Positions 59,712-64,000 of a DNA stretch of 64,000 nucleotides are shown one piece after another. The notes under the pieces were generated by a model. The model did no database searches. It was given only the letters and a program-made list of their open reading frames with translations, and was not told the origin of the DNA. The DNA lies in contig URWN01000001.1 in NCBI GenBank assembly GCA_900551615.1, positions 62,001 to 126,000 of the forward strand. The letters run 5' to 3'. The position numbers were made by a program, and so were the translations under genes. This DNA comes from an uncultured Clostridium sp. GTDB lineage: Bacteria; Bacillota; Clostridia; TANB77; CAG-508. Within the stretch, counting starts at the first letter, position 1. Each line of letters begins with the position of its first letter.

Positions 59712-61225
59712 CCTGCACCTTCACCACAAGGATAAATTCCACGGATATTAGAAACCAAATTTCCATCCCTTAAAATTCGTACAGGAGAGGAACTACGAGT
59801 TTCCATACCAGTTAAAATACTATCAGGATTTGCAAAACCATGTAATCTATTATCAAAAAACTTAATACCATCCTTCAAAGTTTCTGAAACAAATGAAGGC
59901 ATAATATCATTCAAATTTGTTAAAGTAACACCAGGTTTATAAGATGGCTCAACAGTACCTATAAAGGTACTTTTTATATTTTTATCAAAATCTTCAAACC
60001 TTTGTGCAGGGGCAAAATAATTTGAACCACCAAGGATAAAAGCCTTTTCTTCTAAAGCTTTTTGAAAATCAACACCAGACAAAGGATTTTTAGCGTCACT
60101 AAAATCTTCTGGTGTAACATTAACTAAAACAGCAGAATTTGCATTTTTTCCATTACGTGCAAAATAGCTCATTCCATTTGTTACAATAGTATTTTCTTCA
60201 CTTGAAGAAGGCATAACAGTTCCACCAGGACACATACAAAATGTGTAACAAGAACGCCCAGAAGGAGCATGATATGCAAGTTTGTAATCTGCAGCAGGTA
60301 ATTTTAATTTTGTCAAAGTACCATATTGAGCTTTATTTATTTCACTTTGTAAATGTTCAATTCTAACACCAACTGAGAAGTTTTTTGGCTCTAATAAAAG
60401 CCCCTTTTCATAAACTCTTTTAAAAGTATCTCTTGAACTATGCCCAATAGCAAGAATAAGAACATTTGCATCAATTTTTTCTGTAGAATTAGTATCTAAA
60501 TGATGAACAATAACTTTTGAAACTGAATTATTAGTAGTTTCTAAATCTATAAATTTTGTATTAAACAAAAAAGTTCCACCATTTTTAATAATATAATTTC
60601 TCATATTTCTAATAATATTTATCAAATTATCAGTCCCAATATGTGGTTTAGTTAAATATAAAATTTGTTTAGGTGCACCAAATTTTACAAATTCATCTAA
60701 AACAGTTTTACAATATGGAGAATTTATTCCAGATGTAAGCTTTCCGTCAGAAAAAGTACCAGCACCACCTTCACCAAACTGCACATTAGAATTTGTATTT
60801 AAAATTCCAGTACTAATAAAATTATCAACAGACTTTTTACGCTCTTCAACTTTCTCTCCCTGTTCTATAACAATTGGTTTGTAACCATATTTAATAAAAG
60901 TTAAAGCAGAAAACAAACCACTTGGACCAGCCCCAACAATTACAGGTCTAATAGATTTACTTAAGTTTATTTGAATTTGTGGTTGTTCTAATTTTTCTAT
61001 TAAAGAGATATCCTTGTTTTTTAATAGTTTTTCTTCAGATTTAACACAAATATCAATACAATATGAATAGTGTACATCCTCTTTTTTTCTTGCATCTATT
61101 GATTTTTTTGATATATGCCATTCTGTAATATCATTTTTTGAAATTTTATATTTTTTAATAATAGTTTGTAAAACTTCTTCATCAGTTATATCTTTATAAA
61201 TTTTTATATTACTTATTCTTAGCAT
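59645..61225 (-). CDS. FAD-dependent dehydrogenase-like protein
   Basis: A 526-residue flavoprotein of the NAD(P)/FAD-dependent family common in Firmicutes (COG2509 type). An N-terminal 85-residue domain precedes the dinucleotide-binding VIVGAGPSGLFSALTFIKYG. Then come NVQFGEGGAGTFSDGKLTSG, AIGHSSRDTF, GRSCYTFCMCPGGTVM and the C-terminal CGEGAGYAGGIMSAAVDG. The substrate is unknown. AAAGGA lies 8 bases before the chosen ATG; the longer ORF start (16 codons) has none. Its end overlaps the cysteine desulfurase gene on the other strand, including the codons for the AGGIMSAAVDG motif. Confidence 0.9.
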   Translation of the reverse strand: MLRISNIKIYKDITDEEVLQTIIKKYKISKNDITEWHISKKSIDARKKEDVHYSYCIDICVKSEEKLLKNKDISLIEKLEQPQIQINLSKSIRPVIVGAGPSGLFSALTFIKYGYKPIVIEQGEKVEERKKSVDNFISTGILNTNSNVQFGEGGAGTFSDGKLTSGINSPYCKTVLDEFVKFGAPKQILYLTKPHIGTDNLINIIRNMRNYIIKNGGTFLFNTKFIDLETTNNSVSKVIVHHLDTNSTEKIDANVLILAIGHSSRDTFKRVYEKGLLLEPKNFSVGVRIEHLQSEINKAQYGTLTKLKLPAADYKLAYHAPSGRSCYTFCMCPGGTVMPSSSEENTIVTNGMSYFARNGKNANSAVLVNVTPEDFSDAKNPLSGVDFQKALEEKAFILGGSNYFAPAQRFEDFDKNIKSTFIGTVEPSYKPGVTLTNLNDIMPSFVSETLKDGIKFFDNRLHGFANPDSILTGMETRSSSPVRILRDGNLVSNIRGIYPCGEGAGYAGGIMSAAVDGIKCAIASIK

Positions 61226-61380
61226 TTTTCTATCCTTTCTTAAATTAGTGAAAAGAAATGCATAAACATACAAATTAATAGTGTAAAATATATATGCATT
61301 TTTAATGTGTATTTATTATATAATTTTATTTTAATAAAGTAAAGCTGGTGTATCAATATGATGCACCAGCTAAACAAAAA

Positions 61381-61695
61381 CTAGAATTCTGCAACAGCCT
61401 TTCCTTTTGAATCATAGACATAGCATTTACCTAAATAGAAACGCATCTCAAATCCTTTAGGAATGGAAGCAGACATGCCAGTTTTTAATGCAACCTTGTC
61501 TAAAAGGTTAGAATTGTCAGATAATGATGAAATACGCAGTACACCATTTATTGCAACTGTATCCCGAGTTTTGTTGGCGAGTTGTTTTTCAAAATCATCT
61601 AATCCCTGAACAAAATTATTATGTGCATTTTGTTCAATTTCGTTAGACCACCAATTGGCAGCCTTTTGACTGAGTATTTCTGTTTTAGTCTCCAT
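61381..61695 (-). CDS. Small hypothetical protein
   Basis: A 104-residue soluble protein starting METKTEILSQKAANWWSNEI and ending YDSKGKAVAEF. It has a helical N-terminal half with WW and a probable beta-rich C-terminal half (RFYLGKCYVYDSKG). GGGAGGA lies 8 bases before the ATG. I do not recognise it. Codon use is unlike the neighbours (GCG, CGG, ACC, TCC), as in the gene at 36791, suggesting acquisition or weak expression. There is a hairpin of unclear role 150 bases beyond its start. Confidence 0.65.
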   Translation of the reverse strand: METKTEILSQKAANWWSNEIEQNAHNNFVQGLDDFEKQLANKTRDTVAINGVLRISSLSDNSNLLDKVALKTGMSASIPKGFEMRFYLGKCYVYDSKGKAVAEF

Positions 61696-61838
61696 AAGAT
61701 GTCCTCCCTTAAATATACAACAGTTTTTATAAAAATATTATAGCATAAATTTATCAAAAAATCAACATTATGTAAAACTCAACTGTAATATAACAGGAAA
61801 TCTAAACGACTTTGACAAGAAATACATTATGCGGAAAA

Positions 61839-61867
61839 TTCTTCATAACTTGGCAAGTTATGAAGAA
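61839..61867. repeat. Perfect 13-bp inverted repeat
   Basis: TTCTTCATAACTT and AAGTTATGAAGAA flank GGC. There is no T-run on either strand, so it looks more like an operator or cruciform than a terminator. Confidence 0.7.
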
Positions 61868-61997
61868 GAAAATATATAGAATATAATAAAGTATATCAAT
61901 TTTAAATATAATAAAATAGGAATAAATCGTACATTAATATTGTAAAATGTTGTATAAAAGAATAAGGTAAATTTCAAATTTTTAAAGCAAAAATCAC

Positions 61998-62056
61998 AAA
62001 TTACCGAAAAATAAAACTATAAATTACCGAAAAAATGCAACATAAATTACCGAAAA
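61998..62056 (+). repeat. Three AAATTACCGAAAA repeats, 23-bp period
   Basis: Identical 13-mers at 61998, 62021 and 62044 are phased at exactly 23 bases (about two DNA turns). The last one, at 62044-62056, ends 3 bases before the -35 box of the ATPase promoter. The pattern suits cooperative binding of a regulator. Confidence 0.85.
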
Positions 62057-62059
62057 TTC

Positions 62060-62088
62060 TTGAAAAATAATAGTATAAATGCTATAAT
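62060..62088 (+). promoter_or_regulatory. Promoter of the DUF4143-type ATPase gene
   Basis: TTGAAA and TATAAT with a 17-base spacer directly behind the three 13-mer repeats. Confidence 0.7.
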
Positions 62089-62120
62089 ATAGTAAATAAC
62101 TAAGTATGGGGGTTATTATA

Positions 62121-63395
62121 ATGGAAAATTATAAACAAAGAATAGCAGACAAAATATTAGATAAAAAACTAAAAGGAAAAGGAGCAGTACTAATACAAGG
62201 TCCAAAGTGGTGTGGAAAAACAACAACGGCAGAACAAATATCCAATAGTATATTATACATGTCACAGCCAGAAGACAAAAATCAAAATTTAACATTAGTA
62301 GATATAAATCCAAGCTTACTATTAAAAGGAGAAACACCAAGACTAATAGACGAGTGGCAAATTGCACCTAAATTATGGGATGCTATAAGGTTTGAAGTAG
62401 ACCATAGAAGAAAAGAAGGACAATTTATATTAACTGGTTCAGCAGTACCAGCAAATATGAAAGAGGTGACACACACAGGAACAGGGAGGTTTGCATGGGT
62501 AGTAATGAGACCAATGAGCTTATATGAATCAGGGGAATCAAACGGAAATATAAGTTTGGAAAAAATATTTGATTCACCTAATAAAATAGAGGGAAGTAAC
62601 GAACTGGAATTAGAAGATATTGCATATTTATGCTGTAGAGGTGGATGGCCAAGAAGTACATTTATGGAAAAAGAAATAGCATTAGAACAAGCATTTGATT
62701 ATTATGATGCAATTGTTCAATCAGATATTTCAAAAGTTGATAACATAAACAGAAATCCAGAAAGAGTAAAAAAGCTAATGAGGACATATGCAAGAAACAT
62801 GGGAACACAAGCATCAACAGAAACTCTAAAAAGTGATATGATTGCAAATGATGCATTTTCATTAGATACAGATACAGTATATTCATATATACATGCATTA
62901 AAAGAAATTTTTGTAATAGAAGAAGCACCAGCATGGAATCCAAATTTAAGAAGTAAAACAGCAATAAGAACATCAGACACAAGATATTTTATAGACCCAT
63001 CAATAGCGATAGCAGCATTAGGATTAGGACCAAATGATTTGATAAATGATTTAAAGACATTTGGATTAGTATTTGAAACATTATGTATTAGAGATTTGAG
63101 AGTATATGCGGAAAGCATAAATGGAAATGTATATCATTACAGGGATTCAAGTGGATTAGAATGTGATGCTGTTATACATTTAAGAAATGGCAATTATGGC
63201 TTAATAGAAATAAAATTAGGTGGAGACAATTTAATAAATGAGGGAGCAGAAAATTTAAAAAAGATGGCCTCAAAAATAGACACAACAAAAATGAAAAATC
63301 CATCATTTTTAATGGTACTAACTGCAACAGGAAAATACTCATATAAAAGAGAAGATGGAGTCTATATAGTGCCAATAGGATGTTTAAAAGATTAA
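62121..63395 (+). CDS. AAA ATPase with DUF4143 C-terminal domain
   Basis: A 424-residue protein with Walker A GPKWCGKTTT (about 27-36), Walker B-like PRLIDEWQIAP, and FILTGSAVP as sensor motif, then TGTGRFAWVVMRPMSLYES. The C-terminal DUF4143 domain ends with LECDAVIHLRNGNYGLIEIKLGG, a D-x(n)-E-x-K nuclease-fold pattern. This family is widespread and its function is not known. I use the ATG preceded by GGGGG, not the one five codons earlier. The phased repeats before its promoter imply specific regulation. Confidence 0.9.
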   Translation: MENYKQRIADKILDKKLKGKGAVLIQGPKWCGKTTTAEQISNSILYMSQPEDKNQNLTLVDINPSLLLKGETPRLIDEWQIAPKLWDAIRFEVDHRRKEGQFILTGSAVPANMKEVTHTGTGRFAWVVMRPMSLYESGESNGNISLEKIFDSPNKIEGSNELELEDIAYLCCRGGWPRSTFMEKEIALEQAFDYYDAIVQSDISKVDNINRNPERVKKLMRTYARNMGTQASTETLKSDMIANDAFSLDTDTVYSYIHALKEIFVIEEAPAWNPNLRSKTAIRTSDTRYFIDPSIAIAALGLGPNDLINDLKTFGLVFETLCIRDLRVYAESINGNVYHYRDSSGLECDAVIHLRNGNYGLIEIKLGGDNLINEGAENLKKMASKIDTTKMKNPSFLMVLTATGKYSYKREDGVYIVPIGCLKD

Positions 63396-63430
63396 TATAA
63401 AGGATAAAATAAAAACAATGTTCTAATACA

Positions 63431-63474
63431 ACCCTCACACGAATACAATTAAACAAAAGTATTCGTATGGGGGT
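63431..63474 (+). terminator. Hairpin whose 3' arm carries the spoIIID Shine-Dalgarno
   Basis: ACCCTCACACGAATAC pairs with GTATTCGTATGGGGGT over about 15 pairs (one mismatch, one wobble), followed by TT. GGGGG in the right arm is the ribosome-binding site of spoIIID, 9 bases before its ATG. Confidence 0.7.
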
Positions 63475-63482
63475 TTGACTAT

Positions 63483-63743
63483 ATGAAAAGTATATCAATA
63501 GACGAACGTGCAATAGAACTTGCACAATATATAATAGATTCAAAAGATACAGTAAGAGGAGCAGCCAAAAAATTTGGAATAAGCAAAAGTACAGTACACA
63601 AAGATGTATCTGAACGACTTAAAAAAATAAATCCAAGTTTAGCAGTGCAAGTAAGAATAATTTTAGATGAAAATAAAGCAGAAAGACACATAAGAGGAGG
63701 AATGGCAACAAAATTAAAATATAGCCATTTAAAAGAATCATAA
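63483..63743 (+). CDS. spoIIID: Sporulation transcriptional regulator SpoIIID
   Basis: An 86-residue mother-cell DNA-binding protein with a helix-turn-helix in TVRGAAKKFGISKSTVHKDV (about 23-42) and the family tail INPSLAVQVRIILDENKAER followed by HIRGG. SpoIIID activates and represses sigma-E-dependent genes. Its presence indicates an endospore former. The usual neighbour mreB/mbl is not downstream here; a minus-strand gene converges instead. Its ribosome-binding site lies inside a hairpin. Confidence 0.97.
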   Translation: MKSISIDERAIELAQYIIDSKDTVRGAAKKFGISKSTVHKDVSERLKKINPSLAVQVRIILDENKAERHIRGGMATKLKYSHLKES

Positions 63744-63749
63744 AACTAA

Positions 63750-63788
63750 AAAATGTTGGAATAATCAAATTAACTCCAACATTTTTTA
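63750..63788. terminator. Bidirectional terminator after spoIIID
   Basis: AAAATGTTGGA and TCCAACATTTT pair around ATAATCAAATTAAC, followed by TT. Confidence 0.85.
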
Positions 63789-63804
63789 CAAAATACTTAT
63801 AATA

Positions 63805-64000
63805 TTATAACAAAACCTCAGCTTTTTTTCTTTTTGTTTCAACTTGTGGAGGAATTAAAGGACTATAAGCCTCACCATCATACACATCAACTTCAACAGT
63901 TCTAGTTAAAACATCAGTATAACTATAAGTTACATTTCTATTATTTTCCTCATACCTAACAACAAAAATATTAGGATATGCTTTTTCTATTGTTGCTTCT
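63805..64000 (-). CDS. C-terminal end of an unidentified minus-strand gene
   Basis: The last 64 codons of a gene that enters from beyond the window: EATIEKAYPNIFVVRYEENN ... YSYTDVLTRTVEVDVYDGEA ... VETKRKKAEVLL then stop. It has a beta-rich pattern and a basic tail. I cannot identify it. It is too short for the ORF start to be judged. It converges on spoIIID. Confidence 0.6.
   Translation of the reverse strand, partial: EATIEKAYPNIFVVRYEENNRNVTYSYTDVLTRTVEVDVYDGEAYSPLIPPQVETKRKKAEVLL

Larger units (their letters stand above)
61696..62120. other. 425-bp divergent intergenic region
   Basis: It holds a perfect 13-pair hairpin, three 23-bp-phased repeats and a consensus promoter reading toward the ATPase gene. 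No reading frame with a ribosome-binding site was seen. Confidence 0.6.

Noticed and set aside
1..64000. tRNA, rRNA, CRISPR arrays, prophage or intact insertion sequences
   Set aside because: None was recognised on either strand by eye; a tRNAscan/Infernal run would be needed to exclude small RNA genes fully.

Overview
The window is very AT-rich and reads as chromosome of an endospore-forming, monoderm low-GC Firmicute of class Clostridia. Supporting genes are spoIIID, a GerS-like lipoprotein fragment, a SpoVD/PBP2-type transpeptidase with PASTA domains, the dnaG-rpoD operon, adhE fermentation, dapL-type lysine/diaminopimelate synthesis and the MEP isoprenoid genes ispG-ispH. Codon use strongly favours A-ending codons. 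An uncultivated gut-type clostridial lineage is my guess, not something the sequence proves. I saw no rRNA, tRNA, CRISPR array, prophage or intact insertion sequence.

Layout. 1-2.8 kb: end of a GerS-like gene, mazF, an HD-GYP protein and a HipA-like kinase-fold protein. 2.9-7.3 kb: aspS, a TSCPD protein, and a Tim44-like/SPFH zinc-ribbon pair resembling the Bacillus YdjH/YdjI membrane-stress proteins. 7.4-9.5 kb (minus strand): XRE regulator, polysaccharide deacetylase, monofunctional peptidoglycan glycosyltransferase. 9.7-11.7 kb: dapF-dapL. 11.8-12.2 kb: a compact locus with a 37-residue hydrophobic peptide and two convergent consensus promoters, which I interpret as a type I toxin-antitoxin module. 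12.2-16.7 kb: HD protein, ruvA, rarA, two half-size TauE/SafE permeases and small proteins. 16.9-26.1 kb: a membrane protein and one 8.2-kb gene for a cyclic beta-glucan synthase/GH94 protein. 26.4-31.3 kb: pilin-like surface protein, response regulator, ispG-ispH, degenerate Rpn-family nuclease. 31.4-41.7 kb: PBP, comM, frameshifted dprA, yraN, rsmA, sortase, frameshifted M15 peptidase, XRE regulator, M23 peptidase. 41.9-55 kb: adhE, coiled-coil protein, relQ, patatin, dnaG-rpoD, mscS and a two-component system. 55-64 kb: WG-repeat protein, second patatin, cysteine desulfurase, FAD protein, DUF4143-type ATPase, spoIIID and the end of a minus-strand gene.

The coding content is mostly housekeeping, with a clear cell-envelope and sporulation slant: glycosyltransferase, deacetylase, PBP, sortase, M15 and M23 peptidases, glucan synthase. 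The unusual material is mostly non-coding. It comprises the candidate type I toxin-antitoxin locus; a family of about 180-bp long-hairpin elements (two full copies and one fragment) whose outer stems differ in sequence but stay paired; terminator-like hairpins that carry the ribosome-binding site of the next gene (four or five cases); two genes with apparent +1 frameshifts at the same 7-mer; 23-bp-phased repeats before an ATPase gene; and several dispersed palindromes. All of this was read by eye. No alignment, folding or database search was run.
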